Shown: positions 54,488 through 62,965 of the stretch, one piece after another
Layout: every line of letters starts with the position of its first letter
Position numbering within the stretch: position 1 is the stretch's first letter
DNA from: Sipunculus nudus
Taxonomy: Eukaryota; Annelida; Sipuncula; Golfingiida; Sipunculidae
Length of the DNA: 64,000 nt
Direction: 5' to 3'
Assembly: GCA_026874595.1 (NCBI GenBank)
Contig: JAPPUL010000081.1
Coordinates: forward strand, 126,001-190,000
Translations under genes and position numbers: made by a program
The notes under the pieces: generated by a model
Told to the model about the DNA's origin: nothing
The model's database searches: none
What the model saw: only the letters and a program-made list of their open reading frames with translations

Positions 54488-55334
54488 TCAATCAATATCG
54501 CTAATCAACCTCTCAGCCAGCTCTAATACATCCACCGGCCAGAAACATTCCGGGCGAGGATGGCGTACTCGCGGATGTCCGGCCTCTGGGCGGCAGTTTT
54601 GCAGGCAGTCGAGCCACTGGGCCGGAATAGCTGCCCGACCGCACACAGCCCCTAACAGCGCCCCACAAATGGCCGCATTGGTATCGGTGTCACCGCCTCG
54701 CATGATAGTGTCGACTACACCTTCTTCGAGGCTTGGCGCACGGAGCAGCTGATACAGGGCATTCTGAAAAGCGATCAACACCCACCCCTGTTGGTGGACA
54801 TAGTCCGCAGGCGGCTCGTTGGCAGCCTTATCGATGGTATCCAGCAAAGCAGGTTCAACGTTCATGTCGACCGCCCACTGCCGGATGTGCTGGTACAGCT
54901 CTTTGCCGTCGCATCCGGATTGAATGGCGTGGGCAATCCCCATGGCAAACAGCGCGTTCGCCTGCTGGCAGATTAGGTTTGGATGAGTGAGAGCCGCATC
55001 CTGCATGGCCCATTCGGCCACCTGATTCAGTTCAAATCCGGCTCCGAAAATCCCGAGCGGGCTGATCCGCATCATGGCTCCATTGGCCTGACTGTCCGGG
55101 TTGGGATTCCCTCGAAGCCCGGCCGAAATGGTCATGCCGCAATCAAACGGATCGGAACCCAGCCAGTATTGATATTCCTTATGTGCCGCCATCCGCCAGC
55201 TCCCGAACACCATCTGGGTAACTGCGCCGGATCTCATCCGGGGATTGAAACTCAACCAGACTTCCCAGCGCATCACCGGCAAGCTGGCCAAGCAGGCATC
55301 CTTGGGCTCTGATTTTTATCTTCGTTTCAGACAT
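54488..55334 (-). pseudogene. ADP-ribosylglycohydrolase-like (DraG family) protein with an internal deletion
   Basis: From the ATG at about 55334 the frame reads [18 protein letters not shown] and stops after ELADGGT. Downstream in another frame the family resumes with WLGSDPFDCGMTISAGLRG and reaches MRGGDTDTNAAICGALLGA (metal site) and a normal C-terminus. The roughly 30-40 residues normally between, which include the first metal-binding DDSEM motif, are missing. The enzyme removes ADP-ribose from proteins or related substrates; this copy cannot. Confidence 0.87.
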
Positions 55335-56069
55335 CTATTTGTCCGCCCTCAAAAGTGCATCAAAGTTTTCCATAACCTTCACCTTCGCTTCTTGAAGTGA
55401 AACATTCCAGATATCACTCAAGACAAAGCATACGTCCATTGCTTCCCAAGGCATGATAGGTTTGCCGTTCAATGTGGCAAAAGGTCCATCTGATTCCGGT
55501 AACACCAACTCGGAAGGGATTCTCGAAGCCAGGTCTCTGCCTTTTTTGCTTTTTAGCATCAGTGAATTGATGCTGAAGTAGCACCTCATTTCGATGGCTT
55601 CTTTCAATTCGGTAATCGATCCGGAAAACCAGTGTAGTATTGGTGTGCCACAACTCGGATACTTTCTGACGATTGACAATATCTTGGAAGCGGCACCTCT
55701 CGAATGAATGCTGATGATTCGGCCTCCGGCTTTTTCGCACTCCCGGATCGTGCTATCAAAAATCAGCTCCTGCTTCTCGAATGTCTTCAAATACCTTGAA
55801 GAGCCATCGATCCCAACCTCTCCGATAAAATCCGCCTTATGGATCGAACTCAATAGAAGATCCAGCTCATTAAACTTTTGACCAGCGACTTCAGGATGCA
55901 AACCGAGAGCGACTTTGATGTTCTCATGTCCCTTGAAAACTTGTGAGGTCGCCACCCACGCCCTTGGGCTGGTTGTAACGGCCAGTGTGAAACGGTTTTC
56001 TTTATTGACCCGTGCGAGGATATCGAGCGCGTTTGGGTATAAATCAAGGTGTGTATGCAGATCTATCAT
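55335..56069 (-). CDS. qatD: QatD, TatD-like DNase of the Qat defence system
   Basis: 244 residues of the TatD metal-dependent hydrolase fold: MIDLHTHLDLYPN (metal ligands), FIGEVGIDGS, IISIHSRGA, PILHWFSGS and LPESDGPF. In QatABCD this is the fourth gene. Its ATG overlaps the qatC stop by 4 bp, so they are coupled. Activity on phage DNA is inferred from family. Confidence 0.92.
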   Translation of the reverse strand: MIDLHTHLDLYPNALDILARVNKENRFTLAVTTSPRAWVATSQVFKGHENIKVALGLHPEVAGQKFNELDLLLSSIHKADFIGEVGIDGSSRYLKTFEKQELIFDSTIRECEKAGGRIISIHSRGAASKILSIVRKYPSCGTPILHWFSGSITELKEAIEMRCYFSINSLMLKSKKGRDLASRIPSELVLPESDGPFATLNGKPIMPWEAMDVCFVLSDIWNVSLQEAKVKVMENFDALLRADK

Positions 56070-57346
56070 ATCACCCCTTTCCCCTGTAAAAGTTCTTTAA
56101 CCTCACTAAGCCCTCGTGAAAAGACACCTTCGAAGTCACCTCTATTTTGGTGGTCGGCAAAAGAAAGGTGTCCTGAAATCAAGCGGTGGATTCCAGATTG
56201 CTCGGCGACTAAACATGCACCGGCAGCGGCACCTACATCATCGGGATTTCCATGAGTTATCCGATCTAATTGTTCTGAATAATAACCGCCTGTCGTTTGG
56301 TCGACTTCTCCCCAGCGTTGAAATGCAGCCCTCCGAACCAAGCACGGAACACATCTGCCGCAATGTTGCATCTTGTACACTCGATATTTCCCACAACTCA
56401 CAGATTGAAAAACCAACTCCTTCAAAAGCTGTTGATTTTTACATTCTGCCAGCACCTCTCCTTTTGTCTTGAACTGATAGGGCATGATGAGATTCAGATT
56501 AATTCCGACTTCATTCCAGATACTCTGAATTCCTTTTAGGTAAACGGGATGGGTGGTCTTGGTGCTGAAACTGCCCATTCTACCTGAATTGAGCGGTATA
56601 TTCAGGCTGATAAATCCATTTTCCGGAACGTATATATCAGTTGATGAGTCGGACTGTGCTTCAATGGCAGACGCAGCTAAGGCTGCAAAGGCAAAGAAAA
56701 TTATAGACCGGCCTCTTGTCGATCCTTCAGATTCCCCTTTGGGGGGATGAATCTTGTGGCTCCATTGGAAATGTGCGCTCTCGGGTCTGATCTTTTTTGC
56801 ATAGTCTCTTTGTGTTTTTGCCTCTCCTCTCACAACTTGTGATATGAATATCGGCTTGTGATCCTCAGCTACTATGTCGATTGCCCCGGCTAAACTATCA
56901 ACACCGCCAGACAAAAGAGAAACACAGTCACAATCGAATTGTTTAAGCCTTTTTGCTCTTGGTGGGGTGACTCCATTGTCTTTGAAAGTAAGAGACCAAA
57001 AATCCCCTGTAAGAAATCTCAGCGTTTTTTCAAATTCCTGCTTTGCAGGCTCCCAAACACTTGGATTACAGAGGTGAACGGTTAAATCTATTTGCCGAGT
57101 CCACCCATCCGCACTGTCTTTTCTTGTGAGCGAATTATCGGCGGACGCGACCGACAATGCGATGGTGTTGAAATCCCAGATTTTTTCTGAAGGACGCAAC
57201 CCGGCTCTTTGTATGTCTCTTATCAAGGTCGAACCGAAATAACCGACATTCTCCCTTCGAGAATTCGAGTATATCGAGAAATATTTTGTATTTTCCTCAA
57301 GCTGCAGTGGGATGAGGTTTTCCGGAGCACAAACAATCTTTCTCAT
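56066..57346 (-). CDS. qatC: QatC, QueC-like protein of the Qat defence system
   Basis: 426 residues, longer than true QueC (about 220). The PP-loop SGGVDS is at 146-151, and a zinc-binding cysteine set (C near 320, then CGRCVPC) follows at 335-345, as in QueC, the 7-deazaguanine synthase. It has an extra N-terminal domain of about 130 residues. In Qat the protein is required for anti-phage activity and may modify a protein or nucleotide. It overlaps both neighbours by 4 bp. No other queuosine genes occur here, so a housekeeping role is unlikely. Confidence 0.94.
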   Translation of the reverse strand: MRKIVCAPENLIPLQLEENTKYFSIYSNSRRENVGYFGSTLIRDIQRAGLRPSEKIWDFNTIALSVASADNSLTRKDSADGWTRQIDLTVHLCNPSVWEPAKQEFEKTLRFLTGDFWSLTFKDNGVTPPRAKRLKQFDCDCVSLLSGGVDSLAGAIDIVAEDHKPIFISQVVRGEAKTQRDYAKKIRPESAHFQWSHKIHPPKGESEGSTRGRSIIFFAFAALAASAIEAQSDSSTDIYVPENGFISLNIPLNSGRMGSFSTKTTHPVYLKGIQSIWNEVGINLNLIMPYQFKTKGEVLAECKNQQLLKELVFQSVSCGKYRVYKMQHCGRCVPCLVRRAAFQRWGEVDQTTGGYYSEQLDRITHGNPDDVGAAAGACLVAEQSGIHRLISGHLSFADHQNRGDFEGVFSRGLSEVKELLQGKGVI

Positions 57347-58191
57347 GCTTCCTCCTCGAACACTTCGAAAGTGATCTTTATTGCAGATTGAAGTAGGGCA
57401 TTCATCTCTGCCTTTGTCGGATTGGATGTATCCGTTCGCAGTTCCTGTATTTGTGCGGAGATTTCTGACTTTAGATAATCTCGCATATCATTCATTCTGG
57501 AAACAGCTTCCCTTGGTAAATACCTGTCACTTTCAAATATTTGTCCGACATCCAGATTGAGTCGATTGAATGCCTCGTTGGCCATGAACAGTTCCATCAC
57601 TGCCCAAATGCTGTCGTTATTCATGTTGAGCAAGTCAACATCGGGGTCGATCGTCAAAAGATCTGACATGGCTTGAGCCATGGAGTCCCTGCAGGACTCC
57701 TCTTCAAGGCTACCTCCAGTTGATATCACTTGATCTATGATTTCATCGGCAACTTCATATGCCGAAAGGTTCTTCGAGGTAAGCTGATTTACCCAGTCCC
57801 TAACTTTGGTGTCAGCACTGTCACGAACGCCTTGAAGGAAATTGAAAAGACCTGCACCGGCAGACGTTGACGTCCGCATTCGACTGGCAACGTTAGAAGC
57901 TCCACCCATACCTTTTCGGGAATAGCTTCCCAATGCTTTCTTTAGGGAACCCCGGTCGCCACTGCTTGCATATTCACCAAGGTGCCGTCGTGCATTGCCA
58001 AATCGTCTTGGGGGAGCCATTTCCACAGGCTGTGCTGCAGGTTCGGTTTGCTGAGGATTCTGCTCTGGCTGTGAAGGCACACCGGAAATTTGTTCCAATG
58101 GTGAACCGATTTCAGACGCAACAGAACTTAGCCAAGGAGGATCAAATGGAACTCCGCCTCCGGGGCCTGAACTTGACGAAGAGGTTCCCAT
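57343..58191 (-). CDS. qatB: QatB of the Qat defence system
   Basis: 282 residues. The start GTSSSSSGPGGGVPFDPPW is characteristic of QatB, as is a glycine/arginine-rich segment (about 90-115: YSRKGMGGASNVASR) and an otherwise helical C-terminal part. No known enzymatic fold. In published Qat loci it lies between the KAP ATPase and the QueC-like gene, exactly as here. Confidence 0.9.
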   Translation of the reverse strand: MGTSSSSSGPGGGVPFDPPWLSSVASEIGSPLEQISGVPSQPEQNPQQTEPAAQPVEMAPPRRFGNARRHLGEYASSGDRGSLKKALGSYSRKGMGGASNVASRMRTSTSAGAGLFNFLQGVRDSADTKVRDWVNQLTSKNLSAYEVADEIIDQVISTGGSLEEESCRDSMAQAMSDLLTIDPDVDLLNMNNDSIWAVMELFMANEAFNRLNLDVGQIFESDRYLPREAVSRMNDMRDYLKSEISAQIQELRTDTSNPTKAEMNALLQSAIKITFEVFEEEA

Positions 58192-60053
58192 TACTTTTTC
58201 CTCCCAGCATTGATAGCTTTCTTTACAGGTGCAGGCGAGCTGTCATCCTGCTCCCAGCGAGCCAACAACTCCTTTGCCCATGGTTCGTTTCGTAATTGAG
58301 GAATCAATGGCGCAGGTCTTTTGCCAGCGGGGATTTCATCAAGCATGGCAATGAAAGAAGTGGCCAATTCAGGAAACGCCTTGGGTAGGTGTAACGCTTG
58401 AACGATAACGGCGGATTCCCATTGCTGGTTTCTGGCTCTCCGCTTCATTCGAGTAAGGATTTTTTCGGACTCAACCGCTCCTATCAGTTTGATCTTGTCT
58501 ATCAGAGGTTGCAACAGTCCCTTGGCTTCACAAAGAGCTGACAATAGCTCTCTGCCATCAGGGTAAAGCTCATCGAAACTGGCAAGGGATATTGCCTTGA
58601 CCCTGCTCAAATAGAGCAGCGGTCGCAAATCAATTTCAGACAGCGGTGGGTTCAACTTCAACCAGTCAGAAATAAATGGAGTTTTCGAAAACTCATGTGG
58701 AAATGAGATTTCTTCAGCTTTGGCGACCTTTTCTTCAAGCTCCTGAAGAAATTTCGGTTTACCGTCTTCACTGTCACCGACCTGTTTGGCAAGATATTCA
58801 AACGCAGTGGCAGGGGCGCATCTTTCAAATAGCTGCAGTTTGACCAGTTCCTCAAAGGACACGCTCATTTCTTGAGCTTTGGCAACCGATTCCCGAATAA
58901 TGAGGTTGTTCAGAAACCTCTTGATGAGTCTCGGATTGCCTGCGATGTGATCAGAGGTAGCCATAATATTGGCAAGTTGGTCCGCCAGATCTATTTGAAC
59001 GGCAAGTTTTGTGGATGCTTCGCCATAAGCGTCTTCGATAACCTTTTTAGTTAGGCCGCCAGCCCACGATTTCTTGATAGCTTTGACAATTGTATCGTGA
59101 CCTCTATCTTTCTCTTCCTGGGTGATTTGATCACGCCGTTGAGCGAGATCGGCCAAAAGCAAGATCAGGTATCCCTTGACCTCATTGGCTCCAAGACGGG
59201 GTACCCTGAGCGGAATCTGAATAAGTTTGTCGAAATAACTTGTTACAAGTTCATCGCTGAGGTCGATATTACCAAAGTGGGATCTCACTGCATTACGGAT
59301 CATCTGTTCGTCAGCTGCAATGATGAATGCAGTTTGAGGGATGAACAGCAACAACCGCATGGCCTCAAGGGTCGAGATAGCCGTGTTGGGTAAACACCGA
59401 TCAAGATCATCGACCAAAACAATCAGCGTCAATTCAAGCTTTTTGAGTAACTCCTGAAATAGTGATCTTAGAGCCTCAATCTCTTTCGGAACGGACTTTT
59501 CTTCTTTTTCATTGAGGAGTTTTTGCAGATCAGGAGCAACCTGAATATAGGATTCCTTGATCTTATTTAACTCCTCCTGACTCGGCATTCCACTTTGACC
59601 TAGCATCCCACTGACCGCACCTATGAAAGATCCAACAGGCCCAGCGACAGCACCACCGGTAATGATTCCAGTGGCAACCGGGGCCATAAATTTGGCAGTT
59701 CTCAACCAGTTGATGCGCTTGATAAACTCTTTGGCCTTGTCGACGCAGGTTTTACGCGTTTCCGACTCTTCCATTATTTTGTCGGCAACTTTTTGGAGAA
59801 GCGCCATGCGAGCGTCATCGTAGCCTTGATAAAGCCAAGCATTGAAATTGATGAAGATGTAGTTTTTCCCACCATCAAGACCTTTGAGGGACTCGCCGAT
59901 CATTTGCACAAGAGAGGACTTGCCGACGCCCCAGCTACCTGAAACTCCAATAGAGACAGGCTGACCATTTCCGTCTTTGATCATTTGAGCTGCCGTATCT
60001 GCGACAACCTTGAAATTCAATAGGTCTTGAGTTGTTTCTACATCATTCCACAT
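58191..60053 (-). CDS. qatA: QatA, KAP-family P-loop ATPase of the Qat defence system
   Basis: 620 residues. Walker A GSWGVGKSSLVQM (39-51), Walker B LIVLVDDLDRCLPNTA near residue 215-230, and an inserted glycine/alanine-rich hydrophobic segment (PVATGIITGGAVAGPVGSFIGAVSG) that may form the KAP membrane hairpin. KAP ATPases are membrane-associated STAND-like proteins. It overlaps qatB by one base. GC content and codon use are unlike the AT-rich host. Confidence 0.93.
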   Translation of the reverse strand: MWNDVETTQDLLNFKVVADTAAQMIKDGNGQPVSIGVSGSWGVGKSSLVQMIGESLKGLDGGKNYIFINFNAWLYQGYDDARMALLQKVADKIMEESETRKTCVDKAKEFIKRINWLRTAKFMAPVATGIITGGAVAGPVGSFIGAVSGMLGQSGMPSQEELNKIKESYIQVAPDLQKLLNEKEEKSVPKEIEALRSLFQELLKKLELTLIVLVDDLDRCLPNTAISTLEAMRLLLFIPQTAFIIAADEQMIRNAVRSHFGNIDLSDELVTSYFDKLIQIPLRVPRLGANEVKGYLILLLADLAQRRDQITQEEKDRGHDTIVKAIKKSWAGGLTKKVIEDAYGEASTKLAVQIDLADQLANIMATSDHIAGNPRLIKRFLNNLIIRESVAKAQEMSVSFEELVKLQLFERCAPATAFEYLAKQVGDSEDGKPKFLQELEEKVAKAEEISFPHEFSKTPFISDWLKLNPPLSEIDLRPLLYLSRVKAISLASFDELYPDGRELLSALCEAKGLLQPLIDKIKLIGAVESEKILTRMKRRARNQQWESAVIVQALHLPKAFPELATSFIAMLDEIPAGKRPAPLIPQLRNEPWAKELLARWEQDDSSPAPVKKAINAGRKK

Positions 60054-60071
60054 GGTTGATCCTTCATTAAT

Positions 60072-60320
60072 TCAGGTTGTCTCGTTCATTCGATAGAGCA
60101 AAAACTCCCGTATCTTTTCAAAAAGGTCATTCTCAGCCGCTTTCTTCAGCTCGCATTCCCTCACAGTCATCCCGCGCCAACCGGCAGCTTCGAGCTCTCT
60201 GACATTTTTGCTGTCGCTTGACCACAAACCAGCTTTAATAATCCGCTCGACGATCTCTTTGACATGGAGAGGCTTTCCAGCGTCCCTCAATATTTGTATA
60301 GCTGCATCGTGAAAGCTCAT
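60072..60320 (-). CDS. Short HTH protein (HARE-HTH like) preceding qatA
   Basis: 82 residues. The first 38 (FHDAAIQILRDAGKPLHVKE onward, to KAGLWSSDSK) look like the HARE-HTH (HB1/ASXL) domain found on restriction proteins. The rest (from NVRELEAAGW) departs from the family, so it may be a shortened or fused gene. It lies 18 bp before qatA in the same direction and may regulate the operon. Confidence 0.6.
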   Translation of the reverse strand: MSFHDAAIQILRDAGKPLHVKEIVERIIKAGLWSSDSKNVRELEAAGWRGMTVRECELKKAAENDLFEKIREFLLYRMNETT

Positions 60321-60416
60321 AGTTCACCTTCCAGCCAGTCTAACAACGCAGAAAAAAAAACCAGAGCGTTTCCGGCCGTAATGAGAGGGATCTAAATGCC
60401 AGCTTGATGTGTAGGT
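60321..60416 (-). pseudogene. Second sbcD remnant, abutting the attachment site
   Basis: The minus strand reads YTSSWHL, then YGRKR, then in another frame LLDWLEGE, the first 35 or so residues of SbcD with frame breaks. It starts just inside the att core and ends where the HTH gene starts. It is divergent from the other copy at 39.4-40.0 kb (about two thirds identical by eye), so it is not a simple copy of it. Confidence 0.75.
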
Positions 60417-60417
60417 T

Positions 60418-60439
60418 GTCTTTTTCAAAATGGTGGAGG
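60418..60439. other. Attachment site at the ssrA 3' end
   Basis: Same 22-mer as 52181-52202; bases 60431-60439 are the last nine of the mature tmRNA (CCTCCACCA on the minus strand). Integration has kept the tmRNA end intact. Confidence 0.88.
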
Positions 60440-60801
60440 CGGGGGGATTCGAACCCCCGTCCTACAACATGATAAATAAGTCTCTACATGCTTAGTTTGC
60501 GGTTTGTTTTATTCAAGGACTTATTTATGTACGCAAACCAACTTTAAGCCCTTATAGCTTCAATTTTTGTCATAACAACAAATTCTTTAAATAGGCAAAG
60601 CACCCTATCTAAATAGCCTCAAAATAATTTGACACCTTAGGTTTACCTTTTGAGGCACAGTAAATACTAAGATGGCTACTTAAGCTTTAAGCAGCTAATG
60701 CTAACTGTTCGTCGGCAATTATATGTTTTTGGCCCTTTTCGGAAAGCCACTCCGACATGCAACTACATCCACCTATATCATAGTCGAATCCTGTCGCCCC
60801 C
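60431..60801 (-). ncRNA. ssrA: Transfer-messenger RNA (tmRNA)
   Basis: The 5' end GGGGGCGACAGGATTCGAC and the 3' end GGGGGTTCGAATCCCCCCGCC with CCTCCACCA make the tRNA-like half; GGGGGC pairs with GCCTCC with one G-U. The reading frame is seen at 60687-60716: GCC GAC GAA and so on, giving the tag ADEQLALAA followed by TAA (and a further TAG). The exact resume codon is inferred from tag length and the LAA ending. tmRNA rescues stalled ribosomes with SmpB. The 3' end is the integration target of the island. Confidence 0.97.
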
Positions 60802-60835
60802 CTCATTATACAATATAATAAATTGTCCCTTTAAA

Positions 60836-61711
60836 TTAGCTTTTCATCCAATCTATACATTTTATAAGTGATGCTTTTATCTCTTTTGAATCCCCATAAA
60901 GCGGTGCTCCATGTCCTGGTAAGACGTATTCAAAAGTATAATCAAGCAGTTTTGTCATTGATTTTATCTGTGTTTTAAAATCGTACCAACAGGCTCTTTT
61001 AAAAGCGTATAAATGTTTTAGGCTTTGTGAGTAGGCAAGATGGTCGCCAGTAAACAAATATTTCCTTTTATATAAATAACATACAGAACCTTTTGTATGT
61101 CCTGGTACTGGTATTGCCAAAGTATCTTCATCAATTTCAATAGCAGCATCATCCTCAAAGTAAACTTCATAATTTAAGGTTTTAGACGTTTTATCAAATT
61201 CATGTATATAACGTTTGCCTTTGAATATTTCAAAGTAGGCATTTGTATCTGCTATGTCATCTTTGTGTGTAAGTAATTGTCGTGATATCCCGCCCATAGA
61301 CTCAAACTTCTTAGCAAGCATTTTTATAAAACGGGGTGAGTCAATTAATATATTGCCAGATGGCTTTTTTATAAAATAACTTGTTGCTCCAAACGACTTT
61401 TCTGAGTGAAAGCCTGTATAATATACATCGTTAGCCACTTTATATGGCATATCTTGTCTTACCTCTTTAAACAAAGGGTTTGCCTTTTTAGTTCCTATTG
61501 CATTTACCGGACAAAAAAGCAATGCGCGATATGAACTTCTTTGCTCGTTTATATCTTTAGGTTGATTATAGACTATTGCATTATTTTTGTCTGAATCTCG
61601 TTTAAAATTTGCAGGAGAAACCCAATAGCATGTTCCACAATCGATGCATGATGAATCGACATAGAAGTTACCATCTACATTTTCTTTTAGTCTATTAATT
61701 ATTTTTGCCAT
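60836..61711 (-). CDS. Ferredoxin-domain metallo-beta-lactamase-fold hydrolase
   Basis: 291 residues. An N-terminal four-cysteine ferredoxin-like part (CIDCGTC about 19-25, then CP near 67) holds one 4Fe-4S cluster. A MBL domain follows (about 90-290) with THKDDIAD (metal-site variant), PGHTKGSVC, FTGDHL and VLPGHG. Proteins with this fusion occur in cyanobacteria and other bacteria; substrate unknown. Co-directional with the genes downstream. Confidence 0.85.
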   Translation of the reverse strand: MAKIINRLKENVDGNFYVDSSCIDCGTCYWVSPANFKRDSDKNNAIVYNQPKDINEQRSSYRALLFCPVNAIGTKKANPLFKEVRQDMPYKVANDVYYTGFHSEKSFGATSYFIKKPSGNILIDSPRFIKMLAKKFESMGGISRQLLTHKDDIADTNAYFEIFKGKRYIHEFDKTSKTLNYEVYFEDDAAIEIDEDTLAIPVPGHTKGSVCYLYKRKYLFTGDHLAYSQSLKHLYAFKRACWYDFKTQIKSMTKLLDYTFEYVLPGHGAPLYGDSKEIKASLIKCIDWMKS

Positions 61712-61725
61712 TTGCCATAAGTTCT

Positions 61726-61765
61726 TTATTTATTGTAAATAATAATTATTGTAAATAATAGTTAT
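61726..61765. repeat. 16-17-bp tandem duplication before the MBL gene
   Basis: ATTGTAAATAATAATT is followed directly by ATTGTAAATAATAGTT, one mismatch. Confidence 0.8.
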
Positions 61766-61780
61766 TTAAAAGACATAAAG

Positions 61781-62458
61781 CTATTTACTTTTTATAGCGT
61801 CTACAAGCCCTTTTAGAGTCTCTATTGTTATAGTAGGTTCAAGCCCCCAGGGGTCAAAAATATCTTTAGGATTTCTTTTTAGCCAAACAGCATAAAGACC
61901 TGCTTCAATTGCCCCAATAACATCAAAAGGATTAGCTGATATAAGCCAGGTATTACTTTCTTCAGTTGTAATTCTAGATAACAAATAATTATATACTAAA
62001 GGGCTTGGTTTAAAGGTAGATACAGCTTTTACACTTATTATGTCAAGAAAATAATTTATAATCTTTGCATGTGTTAATAATGTTTTTATAGATTCTGGAT
62101 TTCCATTAGAAAAAGCGTATATATTAAAACCATTGCTTTTTGCTAAATTAAGACATTCAAGAACATCGTTAAAACAAGGTAATGTAGCATATGTATTTAT
62201 AAGAGCGGTTTTTTCTGAGTCTGATAGCTTGAGATCATAAAAAAGACAGCTATACTCAAAAGCATCTTTTGTACATACAGCAAAATCTTTGTATTTACCC
62301 ATAAGTCCTCGTCTGAACGAATACTCAAGCTGTTTATCACGCCATACTTTAGAAAATGCTTTTGCAATATCAGAACCTATATATTTTGTAAGTGCATCTA
62401 CAACTGAGTGTGTCTCAAAGAGAGTTCCATAAATGTCAAATGCAAGATTTGTTTTCAT
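61781..62458 (-). CDS. HAD-superfamily hydrolase, haloacid dehalogenase type II-like
   Basis: 225 residues. LAFDIYGTLFETHSV is HAD motif 1 (the nucleophile aspartate is in FDIYGT), FNIYAFSNGNPESI is motif 2, KAVSTFKPSP supplies the lysine, and ISANPFDVIGAIEAG is the final motif. These are the features of L-2-haloacid dehalogenases, but the natural substrate may be a phosphate. The start codon region contains an 11-bp duplication (TTTGTTTTCAT twice, 62449-62470). Confidence 0.87.
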   Translation of the reverse strand: MKTNLAFDIYGTLFETHSVVDALTKYIGSDIAKAFSKVWRDKQLEYSFRRGLMGKYKDFAVCTKDAFEYSCLFYDLKLSDSEKTALINTYATLPCFNDVLECLNLAKSNGFNIYAFSNGNPESIKTLLTHAKIINYFLDIISVKAVSTFKPSPLVYNYLLSRITTEESNTWLISANPFDVIGAIEAGLYAVWLKRNPKDIFDPWGLEPTITIETLKGLVDAIKSK

Positions 62459-62484
62459 TTGTTTTCATAAACTTTTTAATATAT

Positions 62485-62955
62485 TTATTTAAGATTTGAT
62501 GGCAAATGTAATTTTGTACCTATCTTTATCTTTTTTTGTGAAAACCAGCCTTTATTTACTTCTAGAACATATTTTGCTTTATATTTGCTTGTTATTATTC
62601 TTGAGGATTTAGGTTTAGGCATAGCTCTTTTTTCCAGAAGGCGTCTATTTTTATCAAAAAACCCTATATCAAGGGGTATATAAGTATTTTTCATCCAAAA
62701 AGATTGGTATTCACTTGTCTTATATATAAATAACATTCCTTCGTTATATCTTAATTTCTTACGGTACATTAGCCCCTTTCTGTGTTCTTCGTCTTTAGTA
62801 GCTATTGTTACGTATAATTTGTGTTTTCCAAGTCGTATTTGATAGCGTTTTAGATTCTTATTTTCATATGCTACTGTATATAGGCTTGATTTGGGTATTA
62901 ATATTAGGAAAAGTAATACGTAAATATTTAGTTTTAAATATTTATTTGCGTCCAT
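62485..62955 (-). CDS. DUF192 family protein
   Basis: 156 residues. One N-terminal hydrophobic segment (signal or anchor), then the DUF192 core: RKGLMYRKKLRYNEGMLFIY, FWMKNTYIPLDIGFFD and YVLEVNKGW. Function unknown; usually exported. It is 10 bp downstream of the next gene on this strand. Confidence 0.9.
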   Translation of the reverse strand: MDANKYLKLNIYVLLFLILIPKSSLYTVAYENKNLKRYQIRLGKHKLYVTIATKDEEHRKGLMYRKKLRYNEGMLFIYKTSEYQSFWMKNTYIPLDIGFFDKNRRLLEKRAMPKPKSSRIITSKYKAKYVLEVNKGWFSQKKIKIGTKLHLPSNLK

Positions 62956-62965
62956 AAAACTACGC

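Noticed and set aside
53461-55334. Integron cassette array (DUF2188, methyltransferase, glycohydrolase)
   Set aside because: No attC-like pairs between genes, and the methyltransferase and glycohydrolase genes are spaced as an operon.
56066-57346. Queuosine biosynthesis gene queC
   Set aside because: Protein is far longer than QueC, no other que genes are present, and it overlaps qatB and qatD.
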